Positions 29,075-38,300 of a stretch of DNA of 64,000 nt are shown in pieces. The position numbers were made by a program, and so were the translations under genes. The DNA lies in NCBI GenBank assembly GCA_009842675.1, contig VYEX01000002.1, positions 69,592-133,591 of the forward strand, in the 5' to 3' direction. The number at the start of each line of letters is the position of its first letter. Position 1 is the stretch's first letter. The notes under the pieces were generated by a model that was not told the DNA's origin, ran no database searches, and saw only the letters and a list, made by a program, of their open reading frames with translations. The stretch comes from Acidimicrobiia bacterium (GTDB taxonomy: Bacteria > Actinomycetota > Acidimicrobiia > Acidimicrobiales > Bin134).

Positions 29075-31426
29075 CTAGAGCCCGGCGGGGCGGGTGCCGA
29101 TGACACCTTTGGCCTCCAGCTCAGCTAACTCGTCATCGGTCAAGCCCAGCTCGCCGCCCATTACCTCCCGGTTGTGCTGGCCGAGGAGGGGAGCCGGGGT
29201 CTTGGTCCAGGGGCCGGGGGACGATTCGAACCGGAAGGGCAGGCTGGCCGCTGATACTTCCCCGCACACCGGGTGGTCAATTGGCTCAATGAATGAGCGG
29301 GTCCGCAGTTGGGGGTGGTTGCTGATCTCGGCGGGCAGCACCACCACACTGGCCGGGACCCTGGCGTCGAGCAGTTGTGCTACGGCGTCGGCGTCGGTTT
29401 GAGGAGCCACCCACGAGGCTATGCCGGCATCGATGGAGTCGGCGGCGGTCCGGCGCTTGTCAATGGTGTCGTAGTCAGCCCAATCGGGGCGGTGGAGCAG
29501 ATCGCAGAGAGCCTTCCATTGGTGGTCGTCGGCCACCGCTACTGCTACCCAGCGTTCATGGCCAGCGGCGGGGTACACGCCTTGGGGAGCAGCCCGCGGG
29601 CCCCCGTTGCCCTCGCGGGGGAGTTGGCGGCCAAGGGCGGAGTACTCCACCAATTGCTCGGCCGCGGCGTTGAGGGCGGCGGCCACCATGGTCACCTCCA
29701 CCAGACGCCCCTTACCGGTACGATCCCGCTCCTCCAGGGCGGTGAGGGTGGCGAACACCGCGTGCATCCCGGCCAGCGGGTCGCACGGCCCGCGGGGAAT
29801 CTGAGGGTCCTCGTCCGGGTATCCGGTGATGTTGGCCATCCCGGTGAGCTGTTCCATGGTCTGGGCGAAACCGGTGTTATTCCGCCAAGCACCGCTGAGG
29901 CCGAAGGCGGGCATCCGGGTCATGATCAGCTTGGGGTTCAGTTCTGACAGCCGCTCCCAGGTGAGGCCAAAGCCGTCCATCACCCGGGGGGTGAAGTTCT
30001 CGATCACCACATCGGCATCGGAGATCAACCGCTCGGCCACCGCCACCCCTTCGGGGGAACGGAGGTCGAGGGTGATGTCTCGCTTGTTGGTGTTGGCCCC
30101 ATGGAAGACCATGCCCCACTCCCACCACTGGTCCGCCGAGGGCGGGCGGGCGGAGGCGAAGCGCATTCCGTCGGCCCGCTGCACGGACTCGATTTTGACC
30201 ACGTCGGCGCCGAGCAGAGCCAAAGAGTGGCTGGCGATGGGCCCGGCCCACCAGGCGGTGAAGTCGATCACTCGTAATCCGGCTAGAGGGAGCGCATTGG
30301 GCTCCCCCCGGTTGGGTTGGGGGGTGTGGGCTTCGATCTGACCGGTGTGCTCTCCGGCGGCAGGGACGGGCTCGAAGGGCCGGGTGGCGGCACCGTGCAG
30401 TTGGTAGGGAACGGCAGGCTGGGTGAAGCCGCCCGAGGGGTTAGTGGTGAAGGCGTCCCGGCCGGAGAACGCCTCCAGGGTGGGCACGGTCGCTCCGTTG
30501 CCGATGGGGGCCACCGGTATTCGCCGGGCCGATGCCTCGGCGATCACCTCGGCGGTGGTCCGCTGGGTGGTCCAGGCGTGCATTGCGGCTCGGAACTCGT
30601 CGCGCCGCTTCCAGCGGCCGCCGTAGCCGCACATCTCCTCGTCCTCCAGCCAATCGGAACGGCCGATCATCACCAGAAAGTCCAGGAATTGCTGGCGGGC
30701 CACCGTGCAGAAGCCCACGTGGCCGTCGGCGGTGGGCTCGATGGAAGGCAGCTCCACATTGCGGCCGGGACGTTCGGGGTTGGTGTCGCCACTCAGCTCA
30801 GCGGCGATCCACGCGTAGGTGTTCATGGTCATGACCATGGTCTCGAACATGGACACGTCCACGTGGTCGCCTTGACCGCTGCGCCCGGCGGCTCGGGCCG
30901 CGGCCAGCGCCCCCACCCCGGCGTATATGGCCGCGGTCCACTCGCCGATAACGCCACCGGCCTGCACCGGGGGTCGCTCCGGGTTGCCCCGCTTGCCGAT
31001 GCCCCCGCACTCTGCTTGCAAAGTGAACTCGGTAGCCGGCCTGTTGGCGTAAGGTCCGTTGCGCCCCCACGGAGAGATTGACACCAGCACCAGCGCGGGG
31101 TTGGCCTGGCGGGCCGCGTCGATGGTTGCCGGGGCAAGGCCCTGGACAGTGGAGTCGATGAGGATGTCGGCGCTGGCTAGTAGATCGGCCATAGCCAGGT
31201 CGCTGGGATCGCCGACCACTGAGCGCTTGGAGGTGTTGAGGAACTGAAATAGCGGTCCGTCGCTGTCGCCCAACTCTGCGCCTGATGCCGACCACCGGCG
31301 TAAAGGCTCGCCGCCGGGAGGCTCGACCTTGATGACGTCGGCCCCCGCGTCGGCCAGCAGCTTGCCCGCATAGGAGGCGGCGATACCCCCGCCCACCTCG
31401 ATTGCCCGGAGGTGCTGGAGGATCAT
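29075..31426 (-). CDS. double-domain CaiB/BaiF (family III) CoA-transferase
   Basis: Two family III CoA-transferase units fused in one 783-residue chain. Unit 1 (about 1-345) opens LRAIEVGGGIAASYAGKLLADAGADVIKVEPPGGE and has the probable catalytic Asp190 in GDHVDVSMFE. Unit 2 (about 378-775) opens LAGLRVIDFTAWWAGPIASHSLALLGADVVKIES, and at the matching place has Glu577 (RLVEVTMV) instead of Asp. The start was set at the ATG of MILQHLRAIE because the 106 codons upstream do not resemble the family. Substrates are unknown; the family activates carboxylic acids by CoA transfer. Confidence 0.85.
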   Translation of the reverse strand: MILQHLRAIEVGGGIAASYAGKLLADAGADVIKVEPPGGEPLRRWSASGAELGDSDGPLFQFLNTSKRSVVGDPSDLAMADLLASADILIDSTVQGLAPATIDAARQANPALVLVSISPWGRNGPYANRPATEFTLQAECGGIGKRGNPERPPVQAGGVIGEWTAAIYAGVGALAAARAAGRSGQGDHVDVSMFETMVMTMNTYAWIAAELSGDTNPERPGRNVELPSIEPTADGHVGFCTVARQQFLDFLVMIGRSDWLEDEEMCGYGGRWKRRDEFRAAMHAWTTQRTTAEVIAEASARRIPVAPIGNGATVPTLEAFSGRDAFTTNPSGGFTQPAVPYQLHGAATRPFEPVPAAGEHTGQIEAHTPQPNRGEPNALPLAGLRVIDFTAWWAGPIASHSLALLGADVVKIESVQRADGMRFASARPPSADQWWEWGMVFHGANTNKRDITLDLRSPEGVAVAERLISDADVVIENFTPRVMDGFGLTWERLSELNPKLIMTRMPAFGLSGAWRNNTGFAQTMEQLTGMANITGYPDEDPQIPRGPCDPLAGMHAVFATLTALEERDRTGKGRLVEVTMVAAALNAAAEQLVEYSALGRQLPREGNGGPRAAPQGVYPAAGHERWVAVAVADDHQWKALCDLLHRPDWADYDTIDKRRTAADSIDAGIASWVAPQTDADAVAQLLDARVPASVVVLPAEISNHPQLRTRSFIEPIDHPVCGEVSAASLPFRFESSPGPWTKTPAPLLGQHNREVMGGELGLTDDELAELEAKGVIGTRPAGL

Positions 31427-31577
31427 CGACAGCTGGTGGGGTCGACAGAAGACATCGCCCGGCAGATTACTCAGCAGGGAAGTGGGGCAGCCATGCCAGC
31501 GGTTTGGGCACCAGTGGGGTACGGGTGGCCTAATATTCGCGCTCGTCGAACAGGTCCAGTGGATGGAAGGAGTTGGC

Positions 31578-32507
31578 ATGGCCACGGTTGCGCTGCATGA
31601 GGAGATCGAGCCGCTCAAGGACATGGTGCCGCTCGGGGTGATCAATGCCGACGTCTTGCCCGAGTTGCGGGCGACGCCGCTGGGGGAGCCTCCCGTACTC
31701 AGCGATGCGGTGGAGCGCACCGACCACGTGGTGGATGAGGCCAATGGTGTGGTGGTGCGGGTTCACCGAGCGGTGGGACAGGAGGGTGCTGTGCCGTGCG
31801 TGTACTCGATCCACGGCGGGGGGTACATCCTGGGCAGCTACGAAATGGATGATGCCAAGTTCGACAAGTGGTGCCCGAAGTACGGAATTGTCGGGGTCTC
31901 GGTGGAGTATCGGCTGTCACCGGAGACGGCCTATCCCGGGCCGCTGGAAGACTGCTACGCGGGCTTGAAGTGGACGTATGACAATGCCGATGAGATTGGC
32001 ATTGATCGGGACAAGATCGGCATCACCGGTGTCAGCGCCGGAGGTGGCTTGTGTGCCGCGCTTGCGCTGTTGGCCCGAGACCGGGACGAAGTGCCGTTGC
32101 AGTTCCAGTTGCTGGACTGCCCCATGCTCGACGACCGCCAGATCACCCCATCGAGCCAGCTCGACGACCTGCTGATTTGGAGCAGAGACTCGAATGCCTT
32201 CGGCTGGCAGTGCTACCTCGGCGATCTCTACGGCTCTGATGATGTGCCGTACACCGCGGCGGCTGCTCGGGCTGAGGATCTGTCGGGCTTGCCCGACGCC
32301 TACGTATGCATCGGCGGTGCTGACGGCTTCCGCGACGAGGACATCACCTACGCCATGCGGCTCTATGGTGCTGGCGTGCCCACAGAGTTGCACGTCTATC
32401 CTGGCGCTCCCCACGGTGTCGCCCTGTTCTCCCACCTCGAAATCGCCCAGCGCTATTCCGCCGACCAAGAAGATTGGCTGCGGCGTCAGTTGGAGCGGCT
32501 CGGCTGA
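31578..32507 (+). CDS. alpha/beta hydrolase, hormone-sensitive lipase type (copy 1)
   Basis: Esterase-like protein of 309 residues. The oxyanion-hole motif HGGGY is at 79-83, the nucleophile is Ser153 in GVSAGGG, and the acid and His are likely in GADGFRDED and YPGAPHGV. The start ATG at 31578 has GAAGGAG 6 bases upstream; the open frame is longer but lacks family features. It is divergent from the CoA-transferase and followed at 41 bp by a closely related copy. Substrate unknown; carboxylic ester hydrolysis is expected. Confidence 0.88.
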   Translation: MATVALHEEIEPLKDMVPLGVINADVLPELRATPLGEPPVLSDAVERTDHVVDEANGVVVRVHRAVGQEGAVPCVYSIHGGGYILGSYEMDDAKFDKWCPKYGIVGVSVEYRLSPETAYPGPLEDCYAGLKWTYDNADEIGIDRDKIGITGVSAGGGLCAALALLARDRDEVPLQFQLLDCPMLDDRQITPSSQLDDLLIWSRDSNAFGWQCYLGDLYGSDDVPYTAAAARAEDLSGLPDAYVCIGGADGFRDEDITYAMRLYGAGVPTELHVYPGAPHGVALFSHLEIAQRYSADQEDWLRRQLERLG

Positions 32508-32548
32508 GGGCCGTCTAGCTGAGCCGCTCCGAACAAGCGGGAACTCCG

Positions 32549-33472
32549 ATGGTCATGCTGGACGCAGAGATCGAGCGGCTCAAGCACACGGTGCCGACCC
32601 GGGACCTCAGCGTTGAGCTGCTGCCCGAGATTCGGGCCACATTGCCGGTTCAGTTCCCTGAGCTGAGTGATGCGGTGGAGCGGTCGGATCATGTGGTGGA
32701 TGCGGCCAACGGGATAGAGGTGCGGGTGCACCGGCCGAAAGGGATTGAGGGCGCCCTGCCGTGCGTCTATTCGATTCACGGCGGGGGTTATATCCGGGGC
32801 ACCTACGACATGGACGACGCCAAGTTCGACCGATGGTGTCCGACCTACGGCATCGTCGGGGTGTCGGTTGAGTACCGGTTAGCTCCGGAAACGCCGTATC
32901 CCGGCCCCTTGGAAGACTGCTACGCCGGTTTGAAGTGGACGTACGAGAATGCCGATGAGCTTGGCATCGACCGTGACAAGATCGGGATTACCGGGGTCAG
33001 CGCTGGGGGAGGGTTGGGCGCGGCCTTGGCGCTGTTGGCCCGTGATCGGGGCGAAGTGCCGTTGCAGTTCCAGCTGCTCGACTGCCCGATGCTCGACGAC
33101 CGGCAGATCACCCCGTCGAGCCAGCTCGATGACCTGGTGATTTGGACCAAGCAGACAAACGCATTCGGATGGAGGTGCTATCTGGGCGACCTCTACGGCT
33201 CTGAGGATGTGCCCTACACCGCGGCCGCGGCCCGAGCCGAAGACCTATCTGGCCTGCCCGACGCCTACGTCTGCGTCGGCGGCGCCGACGGCTTCCGCGA
33301 CGAGGACATCACCTACGCCATGCGCCTCTATGGCGCTGGCGTGCCCACCGAGTTGCATGTGTATCCGGGCGGACCTCACGGCGTCGGCCTCTTCCCTCAA
33401 ACCCAAATCGCCCAGCGCTACGCCGCCGACCGGGAAGACTGGCTCCGCCGCCAACTAGCGCGGATGGAATAG
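32549..33472 (+). CDS. alpha/beta hydrolase, hormone-sensitive lipase type (copy 2)
   Basis: Tandem paralogue of the preceding gene, 307 residues, with the same motifs: HGGGY (77-81), Ser151 in GVSAGGG, GADGFRDED and a C-terminal YPGGPHGVG. Long stretches are identical to copy 1 and differences concentrate near both termini and in a few loops. Both genes point the same way and are probably one transcript. The pair looks like a recent duplication. Starts at ATG 32549 or 32555. Confidence 0.88.
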   Translation: MVMLDAEIERLKHTVPTRDLSVELLPEIRATLPVQFPELSDAVERSDHVVDAANGIEVRVHRPKGIEGALPCVYSIHGGGYIRGTYDMDDAKFDRWCPTYGIVGVSVEYRLAPETPYPGPLEDCYAGLKWTYENADELGIDRDKIGITGVSAGGGLGAALALLARDRGEVPLQFQLLDCPMLDDRQITPSSQLDDLVIWTKQTNAFGWRCYLGDLYGSEDVPYTAAAARAEDLSGLPDAYVCVGGADGFRDEDITYAMRLYGAGVPTELHVYPGGPHGVGLFPQTQIAQRYAADREDWLRRQLARME

Positions 33473-33492
33473 TTGATGGCCTAGTCGAAACC

Positions 33493-33515
33493 GGCTAGAG
33501 GGTTCTCCTCTAGCC
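33493..33515 (+). terminator. strong hairpin after the duplicated hydrolases
   Basis: GGCTAGAGG (33493-33501) and CCTCTAGCC (33507-33515) form a perfect 9-bp stem with loop GTTCT, 20 bases after the stop of copy 2. No T run follows. It probably ends the hydrolase transcript before the restriction-modification genes. Confidence 0.5.
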
Positions 33516-33559
33516 AGTAGCGTGCGTGACGGTAGTTGTCATCGCGCATCGCTAATGTA

Positions 33560-33587
33560 TTGACATGAGATTTCACCGGTGTAGTTT
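33560..33587 (+). promoter_or_regulatory. candidate promoter of the restriction-modification genes
   Basis: TTGACA (33560-33565) is an exact -35 consensus; TAGTTT (33582-33587), 16 bases later, is a weak -10. It lies 21 bases before the GTG start of the methylase gene. Confidence 0.4.
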
Positions 33588-33608
33588 GCGCCGCGCAGGG
33601 GGTGCGGG

Positions 33609-35330
33609 GTGAGTGGTGTCCGGCAGTTGCCCCTCGTGGAATCTCAAGAACTGATGATCAGAAGTGACCATCAAAGCGGGTACGGCGAAGTATTTACCCG
33701 GCGGTGGGTCGTAGACCTGATGCTTGACCTTGTCGGTTATACACCCGAGGCCGACTTGGGAGCAAAGGTTATCGTGGAGCCTTCCTGCGGCTGTGGGGCG
33801 TTCCTGCTTCCTATCGTCGAGAGGCTTGCGGAGTCATGTTCCGCCTATGGGCGCTCGCTGTCCGAGCTTGAAGACACCATCGCCGGATTCGATCTGCTTG
33901 ACCACAACGCTGAGATCGCACGCAAGGCAGTGGTGGCCAAACTGATTGATTTGGGTGAGACCCTTGAGGACGCAGAGCGACTTGCCCAGCGATGGGTCAC
34001 AACGAGTGACTTCCTGTTGAGCGAAGAGCCGGTACATCCTGCTGATTTTGTGGTTGGGAATCCGCCGTATGTCCGTCTTGAGGACGTTCCCAGGGAAGTC
34101 AGCGATGCATATCGGTCAATGTGGCCAACCATGCGAGGTCGAGCAGATATCTACATTGGATTCTTTGAGAAGGGCTTGTCATTGCTTGGTCCAGAGGGGC
34201 GGCTGGCCTACATCTGCGCTGATCGGTGGATGCGGAATCAGTACGGTGCGCACCTCCGCGAATTGGTGTCGAGCCGGTATGCCATGGACTCGGTCTTGGT
34301 CATGCATGATGTCGACGCGTTCGAGGAAGAGGTGTCGGCATACCCGGCGATAACCATGCTTCGAAGTGGTGTCCAGGGTCCTGTGAGGGTGGTGGATGCG
34401 AACGGTTCCTTCGATCAGGATGAGGCCTCTTTGGTGCTCGACTGGCTACACAATCCACAACATGCCTTGTCAGCCTCACGGGGCTTTGAGGCGGGGGAGT
34501 TGACAAGCTGGTTCAAGGGTCCCGGCTTGTGGCCGGTAGGATCTCCCCAGACGCTTGAGCTGCTGGCTGATCTCGAAAGCCGGTTCGCCCCACTTGAAGA
34601 CTTTAGGACGGGGACACGGGTTGGAATCGGTGTTGCTACGGGATGTGACGAGGTCTATATCCGGGCTGAGGCAAAGGGGGTGGAGCCCGATCGTCTACTC
34701 CCGCTCCTGACCGCAGGAGATATAGCAACAGGTCGTCCTGAATGGTCGGGCAAGTACCTGATCAATCCCTGGGGAGATGATGGGCTTGTGGATCTGCACG
34801 GCTACCCAGGACTGGCAAATCACTATGGGCGACACAGCAAGAAGCTTCGTTCTCGCCACGTCGCCCGAAAGCGGCCGATGGACTGGTATCGGACCATCGA
34901 CCGGATTGCCCCTGAGCTCATTGATCGGCCCAAGCTGTTGCTTCCGGACATCAAGGCGCTTTCCCACCCCGTCTTGGACACTGGTGGCTTCTACCCTCAC
35001 CACAACCTCTACTACGTGATTTCCGACTCATGGGACCTTGAGGTGCTGGGCGGACTTCTTCTGTCGGACATCGCCAACCTGTTCGTGGGTGCCTACTGCG
35101 TCAAGATGCGAGGCGGCACCTACCGATTCCAGGCACAGTACCTACGCAAGATCCGAGTACCTGCCCCCGATTCCATCAGTCCAGGATTGAAGGAACGTCT
35201 GCGAAGCGCCTTCAGAGGGCGGGACCGTCGTGCTGCGACTGAAGCTGCGGCAGAAGCCTATGGCGTGACCTTAAGCGCTGATCAGCGTGGTGGGCTCTCT
35301 CCTCGTGGCATTCAATTAAGCGGGAGTTGA
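33609..35330 (+). CDS. type II N6-adenine DNA methyltransferase
   Basis: DNA methyltransferase of 573 residues, probably the modification enzyme of a two-gene restriction system. EVFTRRWVVDLMLDLV (27-42) is followed by the SAM-binding PSCGCGAF (58-65, a variant of DPxxGxG) and catalytic NPPY (151-154). The C-terminal half, with GIGVATGCDEVYI and KLLLPDIK, resembles the target-recognition part of Eco57I/PaeR7-like gamma-type methylases. The start GTG at 33609 is uncertain; an ATG at 33654 is an alternative. The adjacent gene at 35347 is the likely nuclease. Confidence 0.85.
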   Translation: MSGVRQLPLVESQELMIRSDHQSGYGEVFTRRWVVDLMLDLVGYTPEADLGAKVIVEPSCGCGAFLLPIVERLAESCSAYGRSLSELEDTIAGFDLLDHNAEIARKAVVAKLIDLGETLEDAERLAQRWVTTSDFLLSEEPVHPADFVVGNPPYVRLEDVPREVSDAYRSMWPTMRGRADIYIGFFEKGLSLLGPEGRLAYICADRWMRNQYGAHLRELVSSRYAMDSVLVMHDVDAFEEEVSAYPAITMLRSGVQGPVRVVDANGSFDQDEASLVLDWLHNPQHALSASRGFEAGELTSWFKGPGLWPVGSPQTLELLADLESRFAPLEDFRTGTRVGIGVATGCDEVYIRAEAKGVEPDRLLPLLTAGDIATGRPEWSGKYLINPWGDDGLVDLHGYPGLANHYGRHSKKLRSRHVARKRPMDWYRTIDRIAPELIDRPKLLLPDIKALSHPVLDTGGFYPHHNLYYVISDSWDLEVLGGLLLSDIANLFVGAYCVKMRGGTYRFQAQYLRKIRVPAPDSISPGLKERLRSAFRGRDRRAATEAAAEAYGVTLSADQRGGLSPRGIQLSGS

Positions 35331-35346
35331 CAGGAAGAGTCAATAG

Positions 35347-36180
35347 ATGTCCGCTCCAAACAATGCCCGATGGGCTACGAGTCAGCGTTGTGCACCGTTC
35401 ATGGATGTGTATGACACCGCTGAGGCTGAAGGGCACACAAGCTGGAACCAAGTTGAGCAGGCGTTCCTGGCAGCAATGTCTGAATTCGACGCGTCCATTG
35501 CTGCGTCTGTCGGCGCAGACATGACGGACGACGAGAAGTCTGAGCTTGGTGCTGATCTCCAGAACGGCAAGGGCGACTTCTTCAACGATTTGCTCGTTCT
35601 TCTCCTCAAGCAGTGCTCTGGTGTTCAGCTCCTGACATCTCGTCGACCCGTGCCTGGGCTGATCGTTCCCGTACACAACCTCGACTGCGTCTATCCAGCT
35701 GAAGGGGATCTCCGGTTCATGCTCGAGGCGAAGATGATGGGGACACCAAAGCACATCAACTCACCTAAGCAGAAGGAGAGCGGACGTCCCGGATCAGCTG
35801 ATATCGACAAGCGGGTCAAAGAGCTTGCTTTCAAGTGCATCGACCTGAAAGGCGAATTCAGCAGGCGCCAGGCCATGAGTGGCACAGCGCCACGCACTGG
35901 GGGACCGGGTGGAGGCGATCTGACTACCTGGCTTCGGTCCGTCGAGCCAAAGATCTATTTCTTCATCGCAGTGCGGGTCACCAGTGAAAGCGACTTCGAA
36001 CGAACCCTCAAGTGGGCCTCAACCGCGCAACAGGTCCTCGACGCTGTCGGGCTCTATTGCTTCCAGCCCACCGACGGCACGTATACCAACTATCAACGAC
36101 GCGATGGCATTCCACCTGACCTCCAGCTCGAACGGGTCCTCTTCAAGGCATGCGTTGATCTACAAGCAATACACCAATAG
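35347..36180 (+). CDS. putative type II restriction endonuclease (PD-(D/E)XK)
   Basis: Protein of 277 residues, 16 bp behind the methylase gene. A probable PD-(D/E)XK active site is Asp113 (in NLDCVYP) and Glu127-Ala-Lys129 (in LEAKMMG), with a following basic, Gly-rich region that could bind DNA. FFNDLLVLLLKQCSGV before the core is a likely helix. Sequence identity with a named enzyme was not recognised, so the recognition site is unknown. Position and size next to a type II methylase make a restriction role the best guess. Confidence 0.65.
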   Translation: MSAPNNARWATSQRCAPFMDVYDTAEAEGHTSWNQVEQAFLAAMSEFDASIAASVGADMTDDEKSELGADLQNGKGDFFNDLLVLLLKQCSGVQLLTSRRPVPGLIVPVHNLDCVYPAEGDLRFMLEAKMMGTPKHINSPKQKESGRPGSADIDKRVKELAFKCIDLKGEFSRRQAMSGTAPRTGGPGGGDLTTWLRSVEPKIYFFIAVRVTSESDFERTLKWASTAQQVLDAVGLYCFQPTDGTYTNYQRRDGIPPDLQLERVLFKACVDLQAIHQ

Positions 36181-36500
36181 CAAAGGCTGAGTCAGGCGAC
36201 AGGAAATTCTCAACCAGCCCGTACCTGACGGAATGGACAGTGGCCCCTGCAGATTTGGCCATTGGTCGTGCACGGCATCCAGCGCGCCGTATCTAGGTTG
36301 CCTTCTTCCGGTCCTACAGCTCCAATTCGTATGTCGGAAAATGTGTTTACCCAGGTCATAGATGCAGGAGGCTGCTATTTTGGGATGCCGGTCCATGGTT
36401 TGCCGCGAGAAACCGTCGAAGTTGTGAAAGGGTCCAGTTGTGCCAACTTCGCTAGGAAAATCTGTAGTGGCTGCCGGAGGAGCGAGAGGAGTGTTGTTTT
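36181..36500. other. spacer with no clear gene
   Basis: 320 bases after the restriction gene. Short open frames exist but none has a domain or coding character. It may be decayed DNA belonging to the HNH remnant that follows. Confidence 0.4.
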
Positions 36501-36764
36501 ATGGCTAATGCAGATCAACGTGTGGGCGACCTAACTCGACTTGTACAACACGTGCAGTTCTGGTCCAATGGCGGGCCTACTGATTTCGGCAATTTGGTGT
36601 TGGTGTGCAATGACTGCCACCACAGCATTCACGATCATGATTGGCGAGTAGCCCAGGATCCCGACACCCGTCGCTGGAGAACCAAGCCGCCACCTGATCC
36701 GTTCCCTGATGACGGAGTTGATTCGGCTCGATTGGATCAGCGCAACCCCGTGCTCAGGCGCTGA
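36501..36764 (+). pseudogene. remnant of an HNH endonuclease gene (DUF222-HNH type)
   Basis: The first 50 codons contain a truncated HNH core: QHVQFWSNGGPTDFGNLVLV and then CNDCHHSIHDHDW, followed by WRTKPPPDPF. This is the C-terminal end of the large actinobacterial DUF222/HNH proteins. The N-terminal several hundred residues and the first metal-binding half (CxxxxC...H) are missing, and a TAG stop is in frame 33 bases upstream of the ATG. Such families are abundant and mobile in actinobacteria. A functional small protein is unlikely. Confidence 0.6.
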
Positions 36765-36808
36765 CTGGGAAGACTGAGTAGAAGGCGTGGAAGTGGGAAA
36801 TTCCCAGC

Positions 36809-37276
36809 TCAGGAGTCTTCGACCAAGCGGGCGGGGAAGCCGCCCTTGGAGATGGGGCCCCACTGGTCGATGGTGAGGCGGATGAGGCATTTGCCTTGGT
36901 GGGCCATGGCTTGGCGGTATTCGTCCCAGTCGGGGTGCTCGCCGGAGATGACGCGGAAGTACTCGACCAGGCCGTCGAGAGCCTCGGGCATGTCGAGGAC
37001 TTCGGCGTTTCCGTCGAGCTGTATCCACTCGCCGCCGAATTCGTCCGACATCACCACCATCGAGGCCGCGGAGTTGCGCTTGGCGTTTATCGATTTGGCC
37101 CGCTCGGGATAGCTAGACACCACCACCCGGCCGCTGGTGTCGAGCCCCAGCGTGACCAGTGAGCTTTGGGGGCGACCGTCGCGGCGAATAGTGAGCAGCA
37201 CGCCTCGGTGGCGGGGGCGGACGAAGTCCTCCATCTCGGTCCGGTCGACATAGCGGTCGGTAGCAATTGAGGGCAT
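36809..37276 (-). CDS. F420-dependent PPOX-class oxidoreductase
   Basis: Small split-barrel flavin/F420 protein of 155 residues. RHRGVLLTIRRDGRPQSSLVTLGLDTSGRVVVSS and the RAKSINAKRNSAASMVVM segment follow the pattern of actinobacterial pyridoxamine-phosphate-oxidase-like F420 proteins; the TIDQWGPISKGGFPARL tail supports it. Substrate unknown. It lies alone between the HNH remnant and a crotonase. An ATG at 37234 is an alternative start but 37276 keeps the N-terminal strand. Confidence 0.75.
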   Translation of the reverse strand: MPSIATDRYVDRTEMEDFVRPRHRGVLLTIRRDGRPQSSLVTLGLDTSGRVVVSSYPERAKSINAKRNSAASMVVMSDEFGGEWIQLDGNAEVLDMPEALDGLVEYFRVISGEHPDWDEYRQAMAHQGKCLIRLTIDQWGPISKGGFPARLVEDS

Positions 37277-37334
37277 GGTTTGAACTTAGTGGGAATCCAG
37301 TGGCATTAGCCGATTGCCAGAACTACTGGGGGCT

Positions 37335-38219
37335 CTACAGATTGCGCCTAATGGGCAGCAGGTTCTGGAAGACCGGGTCGCGGTCCTCGGCTCTCGCCGC
37401 GAAGACCTCGGCCATGTCGTCGGGGTGGAACATGCCGGATTGCCAGGTGGCGACATAGTTGAGTCCGTCGGCCACGCTGTGGTCTCGGGTGTAATTGAGC
37501 ATCTCCTTTGATCCCCAAATGGCCAGTGGCGATCGGGCGGCGATTTCTTGGGCAATCTCAAAGACGCCTTCGAGCATGGCGTCCTGGTCGGGATACACCT
37601 GATTGACCAATCCCGCGGCCTGGGCCTCATCAGCAGTGAGCCGTCGCCCGGTATATGCCAGTTCGCGGGCCAGTCCGTCGGGAATGATCCGGGGCAGCCG
37701 TTGCAAGGTGCCCAGATCAGCGGTCAGACCGATGTTGATCTCCTGAATGCAGAAAAACGCATCAGCGGTGCAATACCGCATGTCGGCAGCGCTGACCATG
37801 TCCACTCCGCCGCCGACACAGCCTCCCTGAACCGCGGCCAACACCGGCATGCGGGCCTTTTCCAGGCAGCTGAATGACTCCTGAAGGGTGAGGGCCAAGT
37901 TGCGGGTCTCCGCCCGGATCCGGCCGAACTCCGGCGGCTCTGCTGACCCTGCATCGGCATCCGAGCCACCCGAGAACAGCGAGTCCGGCTGGGTGAACAC
38001 CGACAGGTCCATTCCCGCGGTGAAATGGCGTCCGGTGGAGGAGATCACCAGCGCCCGGACCTCCCCGGAGTCGGACAGGTCGTTCACCGCGGCGGGCAGC
38101 TCAGACCAGAACTCCGAGATCATTGAGTTTCTGGCTTCTGGTCGGCTGAGCTGTAAGTGAGCGACTCCTTCTTCTAGCGCGATCTCAAAGCAGGTGTACT
38201 TCTGGGATGAACCAGCCAT
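37335..38219 (-). CDS. enoyl-CoA hydratase/isomerase family protein
   Basis: Crotonase-fold enzyme of 294 residues. ALEEGVAHLQLSRPEARNSM opens the fold; the oxyanion-hole segments are HFTAGMDLSVF and VQGGCVGGGVDMVSAADMRYC, then INIGLTADLGTLQRLPRI with the usual acidic catalytic residue region. Asp in ADLGTLQRLP suggests an isomerase (dienoyl-CoA isomerase-like) (inference). The start ATG at 38219 has AGGAGG 7 bases upstream, and the longer open frame upstream overlaps another gene on the opposite strand. Confidence 0.88.
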   Translation of the reverse strand: MAGSSQKYTCFEIALEEGVAHLQLSRPEARNSMISEFWSELPAAVNDLSDSGEVRALVISSTGRHFTAGMDLSVFTQPDSLFSGGSDADAGSAEPPEFGRIRAETRNLALTLQESFSCLEKARMPVLAAVQGGCVGGGVDMVSAADMRYCTADAFFCIQEINIGLTADLGTLQRLPRIIPDGLARELAYTGRRLTADEAQAAGLVNQVYPDQDAMLEGVFEIAQEIAARSPLAIWGSKEMLNYTRDHSVADGLNYVATWQSGMFHPDDMAEVFAARAEDRDPVFQNLLPIRRNL

Positions 38220-38300
38220 CTCTAGGCCTCCTCTCATGCCCGCGTCCGACCAAGTGACTTCAGGTCGGCGTTCCGGGGCGTTGCCGAGCAAACTAATCCA

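Noticed and set aside
31427..31744. N-terminal extension of the CoA-transferase frame
   Set aside because: 106 Ser/Thr-rich codons with no family resemblance, overlapping the divergent hydrolase gene.
36262..36534. Small open frame upstream of the HNH remnant
   Set aside because: No domain, no ribosome-binding site, and overlaps the remnant in another frame.
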